A stretch of 64,000 nucleotides of DNA from Ulota crispa (GCA_963920765.1 OY987243.1:4402001-4466000), one strand, 5' to 3'; counted from the stretch's first letter, positions 11,073-24,103 are shown. The notes: generated by a model from the sequence alone, not told the origin. Translations and numbers: made by a program.

Positions 11073-13039
11073 TCACAAAAGAGGTCTTACCAAATGTGCT
11101 ATTGAAGCCCATAGGACAAGAATGGTGGGAATCGCTACCGAGACAATGCGAAAGAACCACACGGCCTTGAAGGGAAGCCTCATGTGTCGCGCCTGAACAT
11201 AAGAGGATAGGTTCAAAGCACAACATTAACCATATTTTTGGCACTTGCTACTCAAAAAAGCTTAGGTCACTTCTTTACAGGAAGATCTTATTCTGATACT
11301 TCGCAGTGATAACTTAAGTCTTCGGTGGTAGCTACTATCCTCAAACGCATGTTCAAATCATGGACACCTCATTTACTTCATCGATTAGTATGACATTTCA
11401 TACTCTGATAATACACTAACTGCTCTTCTTTACGAGACAGCAACAACATCTGGAATTTTGCACCCAAATTTGGTTTATCTCGTGAGTTGATGACAGCGTT
11501 GTACAATGTTAGATGAAGGGGGGTGAGAATTCCATACCAAAAAAATCAGAACTACAGTGAAGGTGCCTATGACGCTCTCACTGGCAGTGATACCCGACTG
11601 CGGCAAATAAGTACGAAGTAATGCTCGCAAAACCTACAAATACAACACTCAGTCATTTTCATCAATCCTGGCTTAGGTTCCGGTGAACACTCTGGCCGGT
11701 AAGGTAGAGGACACTTAAACCTTCAGGGACCTGATCCCGTCTCCAATACTGAGTTACTGACCCTGTTACCACCACCACCAGATCTATATATACAATTCTT
11801 TAGGCTTATTAGGACGTGGTGTAAGCATGAACTTGGCCACATCTCTTATGTAGCTTTATGATGATTTCTTACAGTGGACACCCAAAAATCGATAGCATCC
11901 TCTACCGTACCTCGATCCGAACAGGATCAACCAAAGGAAAATTGCTTTCCACATCGCCTAATAAGCTGCACTCTACGGAATTCTGCAGACATGGAATCAC
12001 CTGAGGCACCAGGAAAATACCACCGACGCCCATGGTTTCGGACCACAGTTGTTGAAGCCTCGGGCCAAGGAAACCGTAACGATTGACATATACGAGTCTG
12101 CCAACGATTGCCAGTGCCATCACAAATGTGACCAAAGATGGAAGCCCTCTGGTACCAGCCAGTTGCACAAGAACTATCAATGTGGACACCATACCCACTC
12201 CATGCACAACCTGGAGTACTCTGTCTGGTCCTGAAGCATCCATGTATTGAGCCACATATCCATTCTCCTTCACGGGCTCCTGCAAACCGGTCAAAATCAT
12301 GCCAATTGAACGTCAGAAGCATTGGCATTACTGGAAAGACCTCCAGAATTGTCAAAGAGGCTCCAAAGATTAGTACAACTAAGAGTTGGATATTTGTCAT
12401 CAGATGCCAAAAAACTAAGGACAGGCTAGAACACATGCTTGTGAAAGTGTATTGGGTTGTGAGTTTATAAAAACCTGAGAATCTGATTCATTTGCAACAA
12501 CGACACATTTGGAGCACGAAGTGGAATGCAAGATACACACTCTCACGCACCTGTGTCGTGATTTTCACAGAGCTTTTATTCCTCCGGAGCAGTTGTCTAC
12601 CGACAGAAGAGAGCGAACGCCTCCATGTTTTCTTCTCCGAAGTTAAATTTTCGGCAGGTACTCCCTTATGAAAGCCCTGCTGGTGCTTGCCACGGATTCT
12701 GAGCCAGAGCTTGTGCACCCGAATCAGCAGTAAGTACTGAATAGCCGACGTCTGCTGCGGTGGCTGATTAGTGCTCAGAACTTGCAACAGAGTCGCGGAG
12801 ATGGTCTTCTTTGGGATAGTACTACGTTCATGGCTAGGCAACTGCTCAGACTGAGTAGTCAATCTGAAGCGCAGGAGGACGGTGCGAAAACGTGCACAGA
12901 TGGAGCCTGAAACTCGATGATGCGCCTCGCGTACCGGAGATCTCAACAGAGCCCCTTTCAATCGCACTCGCAGACTGAGTGCCCTCGTCTTCGTCCGCAG
13001 CTCGATCTCAAATTTGTTCTCGGACGTCGAAATGGCCAT
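11073..13039 (-). CDS. Uncharacterised multi-pass membrane protein (4 exons, ~199 aa)
   Basis: Four exons join in one frame, all introns phase 0: 13039-12935, 12279-12001, 11633-11538 and 11192-11073. Donors are GTACGC, GTGATT and GTATGG; acceptors are TTTGCAG, TTTGTAG and GTTCAG. The product starts MAISTSENKFEIELRTKTRA, a basic soluble N-terminus of about 35 residues. Hydrophobic helices follow: STLIVLVQLAG, SLVTFVMALAIVGRLVY, ESVIGTFTVVLIFL and SVAIPTILVLWASIAHL. A motif GGIFLVPQ precedes exon 3. I do not recognise the family. A competing open frame (12,436-12,290) lies in the first intron. It is also hydrophobic, so an alternative upstream exon is possible. A 5-codon upstream ORF precedes the start. 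The existence of the gene is fairly secure; the exact exon 1 is less so. Confidence 0.6.
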
Positions 13040-13042
13040 GGA

Positions 13043-13060
13043 TCAAACCCTAATCGACAT
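13043..13060 (-). promoter_or_regulatory. Short upstream ORF (5 codons)
   Basis: ATGTCGATTAGGGTTTGA encodes MSIRV-stop and ends 3 bases before the chosen ATG at 13039. Such a close upstream ORF could lower translation of the membrane-protein gene. This is inferred from sequence only. Confidence 0.35.
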
Positions 13061-13430
13061 GGATGTGACCAATTCTCCACTTTTGTAGTTGTCTGAACTA
13101 GAACTTCTTCGTCCCTCTCGGTCTCAAACCGACGCACTCCATCGAGGCTTCCAAAGAGTGCAATGGCTTGGTCTGACAAAAAAGCACATAGGGGTCTCAT
13201 ACCGACAGAGATATCCATACAGACAAATCTAGCTCCTCCCCATAGCCAACAGGGTATCATAGCTGGGTACGTTTCGGCTAAATCTGTTTCTTCCTCCGAC
13301 CTTTCCTCATTAGAAAAATCCAGATTTCTTGCGGTGGTTTCAAGGCTGGCTTTCTCTTCCTTGTAACTTAGTCCTCGTTTTCCCCCGAGAGAGCGGCCAG
13401 GGTGAACTGACCCCCTCATTGCCCCCCCGC
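13061..13430. other. GC-rich 5' flank/promoter of the membrane-protein gene
   Basis: This is GC-richer sequence without a recognised coding exon. Open frames exist on both strands but show no family signature. Probably 5' UTR and promoter. Confidence 0.35.
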
Positions 13431-13523
13431 CAGGTTAAATGGGCCGGGAGTTTGGTCAGCTGGTTTATGGGTTTATGGGTTTGTGGGGGGCAGGGACAAA
13501 AACTTTGCTTGTTTATGTTTCAA

Positions 13524-13705
13524 AAATTGTGAGAGTTTGGAAGTTTACCATCAGGAAATGGAATTTGGGAATTTTGGATTTACATTTGGATACAGAGTCC
13601 TTCATTCAGTTTGGAACAATGGAGGAGGATACAATTGAACAACGTCAAAATAGGGGGCAAATTATTAGTTATACCCTTGTCTACAAAATTGTGGAGCTTT
13701 TTCAC
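13524..13705. repeat. Half-copy of the family P arm
   Basis: GGATTTACATTTGGATACAG and ACAATTGAACAACGTCAAAA match the left arm of the 54,529 element and the units at 43,400 and 44,690. Only one arm is present, so it is not palindromic here. Confidence 0.55.
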
Positions 13706-15138
13706 CCTGGCCCGGAAACATGAATGTGCAGTAGACAAAGCCTTAAGGCCCACATTCTATGAGATGTATGCAACAATGCAGGTCACAATAAAGTAGCGGA
13801 ATGACAACCCATATGTAAACTTTGAAAGTACATTCATTTGCATAAGATTTGTGGAAGAAGCATTTAGATGAAACTGAAGTCCGGTAGAGCTGTCATAAAT
13901 GTCGTTAGGCACAAATACTAGTGTTATATCTAGTGGCTAGTCCACTATTATATAAGTAAACGCTAGAAACGACACTCGCATTCTAGCTATGAACTAGATG
14001 GGCAATGAAAACTAAGGCCCAAACCCTAAGATTCAAAACAGTGTTGTCCTGGGTCATGGTCTAATTATAATTTGGCACCACTTCGAGCAGAGAGTTAAGA
14101 GGACAATGTCACATATAAATCATACTGATATAAGGCAAAGCATCAACCCTTGCATACAATCTTAGTTTACACATTAATTTTAGCTAAGCAGCCTGGAGCT
14201 TGGTGAGTTCATGCCAATTAAGCCCCTGCTCCCGGACCCAGCCTCTCGCGTAATATTTGCACTCCCATGTACCTGCACATGCGTTCGATTTAGTGTCAAA
14301 TTAATTATCAGTATAAACATCAATTCTACTACTCATTTCCTCATCACAGCTCATAGAACGCAATGCATTTTATCACAAATGCAGGCTGACACGTGGTAAC
14401 CTGGGAGTGGACATCATTAAGTCTTGAGGATTGAATTTGTTTCTCAGTTCAGTCTCCCGTTTCTAGAATGAAAACAAAATTGGACGGAATATATCATATC
14501 TCCTTTTCGGCATCGTCTCTTTCTTGAGTATTACTCTATTTGGCTGTCGTCACAACCTGCTACCTAACTATGTTTCTACTCTGACTTATTTTTCCGGCAA
14601 CTACAAAAGCAGTGGACTTTATAGAATTCAACTTGGACTTTTAGCAACTTAGGAGTAATATGAGCTGATTTTGAAGTCCCAATCAAAGATCACTGCTTGC
14701 TAATCACTATAAGTTCAACATGCCACGCACACAGTCTATCTTTCTAAAGTTTCAATAGTGTTGAGTATTTGATCAGTTATCAGAAAGTTCATTCACATTC
14801 CATAAATTTCTATATTGTTATGATTGGTTGACATCAAATTCCACCACAGTCTGAACGTTATTATGTCATCAAATGCCGTAGTTGGGCAGTAGCAAGTTAC
14901 ACGGCTTTCATTACGTTCTCGAACTCTACTTCAAACCATGTCCTACATCCCAATCCTTACAAGTCCCAATTCAACCAGATCCACCCAACTACTGGAGTAA
15001 AGTCCTACTCTTTATTTAACTCCACAGCTTGCAAACAAAGTTGCCAGGTTCAAATTTCTAAGACAATCTCAACTTGAGACTAAGGACGGTGTGTGAAGTT
15101 GTAAGTCTTATCTTTCAGCTCTAACATCATATTCGTTT
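13706..15138. other. Gene-free stretch
   Basis: No convincing exon, terminal repeat or tandem repeat was seen. Composition is intermediate. Confidence 0.4.
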
Positions 15139-15352
15139 AGTTGGGACAACAGATACATTTTGAAACTTCTAAATTTTACATTTTTAAGAGTATCTTGGTG
15201 ATTTAGAGTGAATTTTGTGATGATTTCTTCAAGAGCTTACATCAATGATGTAGGATCTTGAAGAAATCATCATAAAACTCACCTTTAATCGTCAAAATAC
15301 TTTCACAAGTGCAAAATTCAGAAGTCCCAAAATGTATCTTTTTTCCCAATTT
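15139..15352. mobile_element. Hairpin MITE downstream of the GMC gene
   Basis: Left TTGGGACAACAGATACATTT and the reverse complement of the right end, AATTGGGAAAAAAGATACAT, pair. The arms continue to the centre, where TTCTTCAAGAGCTTACATCA faces TGATGTAGGATCTTGAAGAA (about 15,228-15,266). It lies about 140 bases past the stop codon of the GMC oxidoreductase gene. If it is in the 3' UTR it would fold into a long stem. Family unknown. Confidence 0.65.
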
Positions 15353-15488
15353 GACGACTATAGAGTCTCTACTAATCGAGTTTTGACATTTTAGTGGAAC
15401 TTAGGACAGAGTAAGCATCTATATATTGTTGAATGTTGCAATGAGTGAAAAACAAGTCCAAGCACGTTCTCATATATAAAAGGCTTTT

Positions 15489-18400
15489 TCAGCACGGAAA
15501 ATGCTCTTTCAAAGGCGTAATTCTGAGGGCCTGGAATGCGACAGGGTAGTAAGAGGGGTTCAGATATGGCAAGGATGTGTCTTCGTACCTTCCCATCATC
15601 ATGACAGTCGCTTGAGGATTAGTGCCAGGCGACCGAGCAAACGTGGATCCATCGATAACACGCAGCGACTGCACGCCAAGAACGCGATAATTGGGATCGA
15701 CGACGTCCCCGACCAGAGCCCCGCCATGGTAGTGCCAGATGGTGGTCACGCTGTCCATGCACCACTGCCGAATGTTGATCGAGTCTTGCTCGTCGTCCGT
15801 ATAGTTGCGTTGCGGCCACGTGCTGATCACGGCGTTGTAAACACCTCGCAATGGAGGTGGCACCGTGTTGTTGGTGTACTGCAACCTTGCAAGCGCCGGC
15901 GCATGCACCGTGTCCCACACCATGCGGATCCCCTGCTCGCACGTTGCCAGGTCTTGGTCCACCTGTATTTTGTCACATTAACACTTCCATGGGCTTACAG
16001 TTTCACAAAATTCGCACATGGTTCTGAAAAGTTTTAACATTGTAACGAAGAGCGTTTAAATCAATATCCAAATATTCTTTTTTTGAACTGCGCTTTCGCA
16101 AATTGTTTGACAATTCTTATCTTTTCTTCTTCAACATCCTCTGTTCTTGGGCTGTGTTTCGTCAATAAGCCTCTGTTCTAGAGCTGTAGCCTCTCAGGTG
16201 CATTTGAAATAGGTGACACCCAGTGTGACATACACTTTGCACAGCAAAATGATGGACCTAGCCACCTATGTATATAAAGGTAAAATCTTGTTAGAAAAAT
16301 TCTCTCGGGCGTGACGAGGGATGTATTCTACCATAAAATACCAGACGTAACCTCTATGGTTGGATCTTTTTCTATGGTGCTCAACCAAGGGTCGGTCAGT
16401 AACGAAAGGTTTCCGAAGATGAGCGTATAATATCAAGACTTTATGAAGCTAATGAGGGCAAGGAAGGTCAGGAATATGAGATATGGCCAGGCTCACCGAA
16501 TCCAATGCTTGGTTACTAGCACTAAAGAAATGGGCTGCTTGCAGGTTAAGAACGTGATGTTTGATACCTGGTAGTAGTTGAACCGGACTCTGGGGTTATC
16601 GGCGGGGTTTAGGCTCGTCAGCCGAAGCTCTCCAGACGATAGAGGACCCCAGATCTTGTGCAAGATGGTGCCACTAAACGCCGCCGTCGAGCGCAGCACG
16701 CCTGCAGGTAGATCGAAGATCGCTTCGAGGATGCGGGATTGAAGGACCTGAGCGGTGATGTTGCTGTCACCAAGCAAGTTGGCACCATTCTGAGGAGTAG
16801 CAGTGTTCCTACTCGTGGCGTCTCGGGGGAGAGAGCCCTGCAGAACCTCTGCTTGTCCGCTCGCGATTTCAATAAAGCTGCCGAAACTCGTGATGCCCAC
16901 CACTTCGATCAACGTGAGTTCGACCGCCTGATTGGTGAGCACCCAGAAAGAGTTCGTGGGATTGTCCGCCATGCGCGCCCCCACGGCCGGGTTGTTGACC
17001 ACTACGGGAATGCCAAAGTCCGCCAGGTGGTCCGCGGGACCAATGCCGCTCAGCATCAGCAGCTGTGGACTGCCGAGTGCGCCCGCTGTGACGATCACCT
17101 CGCTCCCGATGTCCTCGTTCAGAAGCGCCGTGTGTTCATTCCCGTTCACATCCGTGTACACCAACCCTATCGCCCGTCTCGCCGCCACCTCGCCCGGTAC
17201 TTCTGCGAACAAGGAGACAATCATCACAACCGATTCTACGAGCTGAGGTACTCCTCACCAACAATTGCCATGCTCGTCAAAACAGCAAATTTTCCTTTAG
17301 TTAGATCTTTCGCAGAGACTATGTCCATATCCTCGGATCCATGCGAGTCCTATTGTTTGTGTAAGAGCTCTGAGCATTTGAATGACACATTCAAACCCGC
17401 CATTTCATCGAATGTGACTATTATACCATCTGAGCACATGGAAGTCGTGTTTTTCAGCACTGGGCCATGGCAATTTGGCTCACTGCAGAAATAAAATATT
17501 CGAAGTTAATTGCTTGAATGCTTAGGTGATCATACGATGGAATTCAAATTGGGCGGTGGTGCTTACCGGCGGGGGAAGTGGCGTAGAGCAACTGCTGAGC
17601 GGTAGCCCAGATGTAGACGTCGAGGTTGTCAGGGTAGGCATACGTGAGCAGGTCAGCGGCTGTGTGGCGGTAGCCATTGCTGTCGAACAGCGATCCACCC
17701 ACCTTTGTGCCGATCACATGCTCGAATGTCCGTCCATTGTAGGGCGTCACGCCCGCTTCCAGCAACGCATCTCTCGCGGCACTCTACAAACCAAGGCCAA
17801 GTTCACAACAGTGGAATGAAGCGCAGCCATCAGCATGTCCTAAATTAGGTCAGAAGGTCGAGTACAAGCTGCTCTGATTTGGTTATCCTGTTACGAATTC
17901 GGAAGAGGTTGGATAATGAATGAAGGTGGGGTGTTTTGGAGATGAGGCTTACTTGGAAAACTGACAGATTTGGGAACTGCGCTACAACATCAGCAACCCA
18001 CGTGTACGACTCGTTCACTAACACGGGATCCCAACCGGATTCTGCAACAAACTCGGGATCGGCGTACACGAAGTAGCCAGCGTTGATGGCGCTGCCGCCT
18101 CCCAGGACCCGAGCACGTTGGTTCGGCACCCCATCTTCGGAGATGAATGCCTGCGACGCGGACGTCGAGGTGTTGGACTGCAGGTCGGGGTAGAAGCCGG
18201 CGAGAGCCTCAACCAGTACATTGGTGTATGGCTGACCTGTAGGAGAACATTCGTTAACCTCAGTCTCACTAATCTCTCGCCTATTTATATATACTTCCAG
18301 CGAATTCATGTGACATGGTCACTACTAGTGAAATTGGTGGAGCTTCAGTTGCCTAATTGGAACCTCAGATTTACACCAACCCTAGTTTCCAGGCCTCGCC

Positions 18401-18983
18401 ATTTCTTGCAGCATGGCCATTATGGATACACATTAAGTTTACAGAAGCGGGCTTGTTTGAGGATTGGAGCCAACCTCCTCGCTCCAAGAGAAGCACCGAG
18501 AAGTTCTGTGACAAAGTAGCCGCCAAGGGGCAGCCGGCGGTTCCACCTCCCACGATAATGTAGTCGTAATTGCGGAGGAGGAGGGGTGCTTGAGTCGCGT
18601 TACGCACAAAAGAGTAGTTGGGGTCTGATGCATAAACACAATCAATGCGCATCAAGTTATAACTTTCATCCCGACTTTTTTATTTAAAGAGTCGACCTGA
18701 ACCATAACTGTCCACAATCCCCTGATATTCACACCCGTATTCACAGCACTACCAGAAATATCTAATCTGTTCGTCTGATCCATGCTAGCCAGACTCAAGC
18801 GAGGAGGTTCTAACCAACTTACACTAGTCTGAGCTAGCACTGGAACTGATCGAAGTGGAATGACTCAATTCCAGGGGTCTATTTTGACTTACCGCTGAAA
18901 ATCTCTTGAGCGTGGCTACCCATGCCGATCATCGTATGCAACAGAGCCAACGCAAACAAAATATTCCATTTCGCCATGTTCAT
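15489..18983 (-). CDS. HOTHEAD-like GMC oxidoreductase (6 exons, 616 aa)
   Basis: This is a FAD-dependent GMC (glucose-methanol-choline) oxidoreductase of the plant HOTHEAD / mandelonitrile-lyase-like group. Exons are 18983-18893, 18624-18475, 18236-17953, 17783-17567, 17202-16568 and 15962-15489; all junctions are GT/AG and the phases close to 617 codons. The N-terminus is a signal peptide ([18 protein letters not shown], about residues 8-25), so it is secreted or enters the ER. The FAD-binding [16 protein letters not shown] is at about 50-65 and LLLERGG at 75-81. The first GMC signature, [14 protein letters not shown], is in exon 3 and the second, [13 protein letters not shown], in exon 5. 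Catalytic His is in WHYHGG (about 538) and Asn in GTNPQAT (about 574). Length matches the family (about 590-620 aa). Arabidopsis HOTHEAD acts in cuticle formation, where oxidation of long-chain omega-hydroxy acids has been proposed. Substrate here is unknown. No breaks were seen. Confidence 0.95.
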
Positions 18984-20130
18984 TTGTGCTTGCAGGGTTA
19001 ACTCTCCTTAACGATCACCGCTATTCAAATCCTTCACCCGCAGTATTACAGCAATCAGCTCACTCAGAGTCGAAGCAGATCTTTCTTCCCTCGTCCTGCA
19101 CATTCAATTAAAGGTAATCCACTTCGTCAAGCGGTACTGTTACTGCAGTGCGACAAATCACCTTGATTTCGGAATCATGAACCAGCTACTTTCTGTGAAC
19201 TACGCCATGCGTGCATGGGAATAACGAGATTCTAGAGCTTGCTGGAGCACTGAATCAAATCAATGGCAAGCGAATTTTCTAGCTGCTCTCGTTGCTTGCC
19301 TGACTTAGTTGGTGCTCAGACATGTCCTGGTTGAGCTTGGCTCGGTTCACAACGGTCCACTATTGATAGCAACAGGAGTGGTGGTACAATTGCTGCAAGG
19401 ACGAGAGAAACGGAACTATTTGGGTCACATCTGTGTCAGTGCCTGAATGCGAACACCCCAAGGACTCTGTTGAAGCTCTTCGTGCAGACCATGACGCATC
19501 TCATATTTGTACTGTCCGGGTTTATTAGTGAAATCACGAAGCTGTAGAACGGTAGTTCAGTGAATGTGCGCGGTTTAGCTCCGTACCAACTCTTGGACTT
19601 GAGATTCTTCCACACCTGCTTAATATGTAGATTCCATATGCATGAGCTTCTGTTAAAAGCTGTTGCGTCGAATCCAACAACTCATGTGGAAGAATGTGTG
19701 ATTTGTTCCTGAAGTAAAAAAGAGCGTTATAAGAGTCTGTGGTACAAATCATTGCTGATCTCACAAAGCTTTGCTTAGTAGGTCCACCCTCCAGTGCCAA
19801 CAACGAGGGTTAACTTCCAAAACGGAGCATTGTTTAGCTGGTTGATACGGTTGTGCATCTCATTGTTATGAACTTTGGCACCAACCGTAGATCTTCTACC
19901 AACAACTAAGCAGGCTTCATGCTTATCTCTTTGGCCTGAGCCCCTACCGGGAGCAGATCTCGTGTCCACTTCAAAACGTAACCCGGTCAGAATTTTGTAA
20001 GACGTATGAAGCAAGAGTTCATAGAGTCGCATTGCATTGAGAGGTGAGACCATCAAGGCCATTTGTACCAAAACTTCAGCACATATGGTCTTGAGAACAG
20101 CCTCAAGCAATCAATCAGAAAAAGAAAATA
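18984..20130 (-). other. GC-richer 5' flank with unidentified gene-like frames
   Basis: The first few hundred bases are the likely promoter/5' UTR of the GMC gene. Farther out, two overlapping minus-strand frames (20,110-19,775 and 19,803-19,534) look protein-like but switch frame and show no family motif. The GC-rich island ends sharply near 20,130. This may be a decayed gene fragment. No function is assigned. Confidence 0.3.
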
Positions 20131-22480
20131 AGAGTGTCGTCGAAGCCTTCATGGAAATTTGGAGTGTTCATGCAATTTTGGATGCAATTTTGGACTCTGT
20201 CTGCAAAATATAAGGTCTCCTGGTGTTGAGGACACAAATTTTTGAATGTTTTGTGCAAATTCCTCAATGGTTTCTATAAATCTTTCATGTCTGGCATAGA
20301 TCTCTACATGTTTTCTATGTGGATTATTATTTCTAAACTTTGGATGGTTGGAATTAGTTAAAGTTGTCATGTGTTTAAAGACCTTGAGACTTGTAAAAAT
20401 TGAGGTCATAGTTGGAAACCTTGTGTTGAAAATTTCAAAAGAATAAAGAATAAAGAAAGCAACCAAGTAGAGTTTTTGAGATTCAATTCCATTCTACAAT
20501 GTTAATCTTTTAAGGACAACCAACTCCAATTCGGTTGTTGCAAACCGCTTGCTACATAGTATTGCTCCTTGGTCATGATCCTTACAAGATTAACTATCCA
20601 TTAAAAAAAAAGATTCATTTTCTATCAATTCTACTTTAATGAGATTTGACAATGTTTTCAAAGTCACAAGTTGGCCTTCCATTTGTAGTGAACCCAATTA
20701 TACTCAACCTTGGAGCAATGTCAAATCTCACCCTTTGAGTATTAAAATAGTTTTCAATTCTTGGTTTGCAATGTAAAGGCCTTGAGCTTGATTTCAAAAT
20801 TAAAGCAATGATATGCAAGGATTGGGACCTACTAGTGTTCCAAGCTAGCTTTAATGTGAAGTAACCTTTAGAAATGTTTATTGTGGCAAGAGCTCTTTGA
20901 ATATTCATTGCAAATATCAATACCATCCTCTTGGAACATTTGCTATGCTACAAAAGGAAATCTCAAATCTTAAATCAAGAAACCATAATTCATGATTGAG
21001 TTTAATGTCACTCAAATTCAAGCAATTGAGTCCTACTCTTGAAGCAAATCCTTTGTAGAAAAAGCAATCTCAATTTAGCCCATTTGAGAAATAGAGAGCA
21101 TGTTATTTTTTTATTTATTATAGAGTTGCTTTGGAACAACAATGTTCCTTCTTTTTAGACCAAAAATGTCAAAATGTGTCATAAATTGCAATTTAGAAAA
21201 ATAGATCAATGATGAGTTTGAAACCAAGCTTTTGACTATATATCCATAAACCATATATGTATAGTTGGATTTATGATGCAACTATTAATGTTCATCAATA
21301 AAAATTAAGATATTGATTCAAATTTCCTTCTAAAATTTATCATGAATTGAATTTGAAGGAGTAAAAAGCCATTTTGTTTTCACATTTTGACTCAATGGAA
21401 TCTCCATTATTCACCCTTTCACTTTCAAAACACAAATAATCAAGAACAAGTATTCCAAACTTTTTCACTTTAGAATCATTCAATTTATCTCAAATAGAAT
21501 GTGATGTTCTTGGAAGAATGCAAATCCTTTAGCTATAGTAGCACTTGTAGTAGCTCATGTGGTTCTTTATAAAGATTTTTGAATAGCTTTCTTTTATAAT
21601 CAACCCTTAATCTCATGATTCTCATCTAAGCAAAATCATTAAAAAAAAACTCATTACCATCTTACATTCTTACAGTCTTCCTTAGCCCACTTTGTTTTTA
21701 CAAAGCTCATCAAGTATTTACTCCTCCCTCATGAGGCTCAATAAGATTACAACTTACCTTTTTAGGACTTCACCAAACCTAAATTTATGGCAAAATGAGC
21801 TTTTTGTAAGTTATAGTAAGCACATTCTTCAATTTGAGTTTCCTTTTCCAATATTGCCAAAGAGATTCCAGCACATTTTTATAAATATCTAGTGATTTGT
21901 AAGTCTTTTACACATGACAATAGATCACGATAAAGTCAAGGCATAGAAAAATTTGCTTTTCAATGTGTTGTAAGGATAGTCATTTTCAAGGTTGAGAACA
22001 ACTCTTTCAAATTTTGCTAATTTTGTACCGCAATATTAAACTCTCTTCACTTTGAAGCTCTATTGCTCCCTTATCAAAAATCAAAATTTCCAAGTTTGAG
22101 TGCAAATAATATGACTCATCAAAAAAAAATCTTTTTAAATTTTGCAACAAAGAAAGTTTCTCAATTATGCACAATTAACCAAAATTTATAATTTAGGATT
22201 TTGCCTTCTTACTCGCCTTCTTATAGAAACCAACATAGAGGTACTCATGAAAGTGCAATTCAATCTCCTAGCCCAATTCTAATTCCTCCAAACTATAACC
22301 TACTTCCAAGTGAATCACAAATGGTTGATTGTAATCCAAAACATATTCTTTCCACACCTCTATACAATTACTTCCTCCTCTAAAATCTCAATTCTTGGCA
22401 AAAGCACAAGGTTATAACAACTTATGCTTAATCATTTTTCAATGGCCTTTTCAATCTAGGCTATAATGAATCAAACCAAG
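20131..22480. other. Gene-free AT-rich stretch
   Basis: Long AT-rich sequence with only short ORFs (66 codons at 21,692; 60 codons at 22,201; 96 codons minus at 20,926). I looked for reverse transcriptase, integrase and gag motifs and found none. A very old retroelement cannot be excluded. Confidence 0.4.
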
Positions 22481-22653
22481 CACTAGAAGAAACTTGTGTT
22501 TTTTAAAATGGATTTTTTGGGACGTCCACTTGCTTTTAAGTTACAATTGATGTACAAAATAATATCTTGATGTTTAGTTTGATGTCATTGTTAATACAAA
22601 AACAAGTGGACATCCAAAAAATCTGTTATAAAAAACGTGGGTTTCTTCTAGCT
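22481..22653. mobile_element. CACTA-type MITE (about 173 bp)
   Basis: The left end CACTAGAAGAAACTTGTG pairs with the right end, whose reverse complement is AGCTAGAAGAAACCCACG. The arms also share GATTTTTTGG and GTCCACTTG. The terminal bases on the right have decayed (CTAGCT for CTAGTG) and the target duplication is unclear. It is related in its ends to the 1285 element. Non-coding. Confidence 0.65.
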
Positions 22654-23660
22654 TAAGCTAGCCTTCAACTATCCAATGTAAAAAGACATGAGGAAGTGCA
22701 ATGTTATCCAAATCCTCATATATTGATAAACTACAATGGTGCTTGGATTAAATCAATGCTTTGGGAGAGAGAAATTGTTGATCATATCCAAACATTGAAT
22801 TTAAAGAAACACTCCATTCAACTAACTTGACCTTATCCAAGCACCAATGTAGTACCAACTTTAAACAAAAATGGATGCTTAGATCTCATAAATGGGCAAC
22901 ACCATAGTTGTAACTACCTTGTGTTGAATTGATTCTTGTAAAGAATGTGAAGTAGACATAAATGCTTTAGTTTGCAATACTCTAAACATTTGTGTAACAT
23001 AATTTTGGTGCTCCAATCACTTTAGTATTACACACCTATTCAATTTTACCAAACTTAAGCTCTATTGACATTTAGAATAAATTGAAATCATAAAGTAGTT
23101 GAACGGTGTTATAAATTTGTTGTGTTTGTAACATTCCAAATAATATTTTTCAACTTTATGCAATATATCTGTATTAGTAAAAATGACAATTTAATGACAT
23201 TATAAAGTGATATGAAGTTTATGATTTGTGAATTTGCAACTTTATTTTTATATCGTAACAATAGCTGACAACGAGAAGCCAAGCCAAGGCTAATAGTTAA
23301 GATAGTTTATTATATGCTCTTACAAATTACACATTGTATTTGTATTGGAATATCTATGGTATTAACAAATGGGAAGCTTCAATGTTTCTTTCCTTTTCCT
23401 TACTTCTATGAAAATTTTGTAAAATTTGAGAAATAAATTGTACACTTAGCCATAAATTCAATTTGTTTTTAAAAGTAGCTTAAAAATAAAGGGGGCCAAC
23501 AAGATTGAATGTGACAAAGAATATATGTATTATGAATTGAAGTAATATGCTTAAAAAGACATTCTACAACATTGCAACAAATTTTTATTGTGCATTAATG
23601 AACTTGCAATGATTGATTGATACACTCATTATACATCCCATTATATTTAGGAAAATAAAC
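22654..23660. other. Gene-free AT-rich stretch
   Basis: No exon, repeat or terminal structure that I can support. Confidence 0.4.
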
Positions 23661-23663
23661 TAA

Positions 23664-24103
23664 GGCTCCCTTTACACTAGAGGCAAAAAGCTATGAAAAA
23701 AACATCTAATGGGCCATGGCTTGTCTTTGAAAGGTTGGCTTTTGGAGATAGCGGATTTTGGTTTTAATGTAAAGTGAGAAGTGGCCACAATTATCATTAT
23801 TGTTTTAAGATTTTTTTTCTAAAAAAACACTTGATTGGCTGTGAGGATTCTGGTTTGGACCTCCAAAATTTTAGCCAAACCCACCTCTTTAGGTGGGCCT
23901 CACTATAATTCCAGGGACCCAAAACTTGTGTTTTTTCATTACCAAATAGGACAAAAATGTTGTTCACCTCATTTTCTCATTTTCTTGTTCATTGGAAACA
24001 AAATTTCTATTCAAAGTGACATTTCTTGATCTAATCAATTCCTGAAGTTTTCATTGACTGAAATTTTCCTCTCCATGACTTCTGCCTCTAGTGTAAAGGG
24101 GCC
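23664..24103. mobile_element. Tourist-like (PIF/Harbinger) MITE, 440 bp
   Basis: Left end GGCTCCCTTTACACTAGAGG and right end, reverse complement GGCCCCTTTACACTAGAGGC, form about 22-bp terminal inverted repeats. The flanks are TAA on both sides (23,661-23,663 and 24,104-24,106). A 3-bp TAA/TTA target duplication with G-rich ends is the PIF/Harbinger (Tourist) pattern. No transposase is present. It lies 3' of the Dof-like gene. Confidence 0.8.

Noticed and set aside
16739..17494. 251-codon plus-strand ORF inside the GMC gene
   Set aside because: It lies antisense to exon 5, which carries the GMC signature and correct splice phases. High GC makes long antisense frames likely. It has no family features.
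20131..23660. A decayed LTR retrotransposon
   Set aside because: I looked on both strands for protease, integrase, reverse transcriptase and gag motifs and for matching long terminal repeats and found none.
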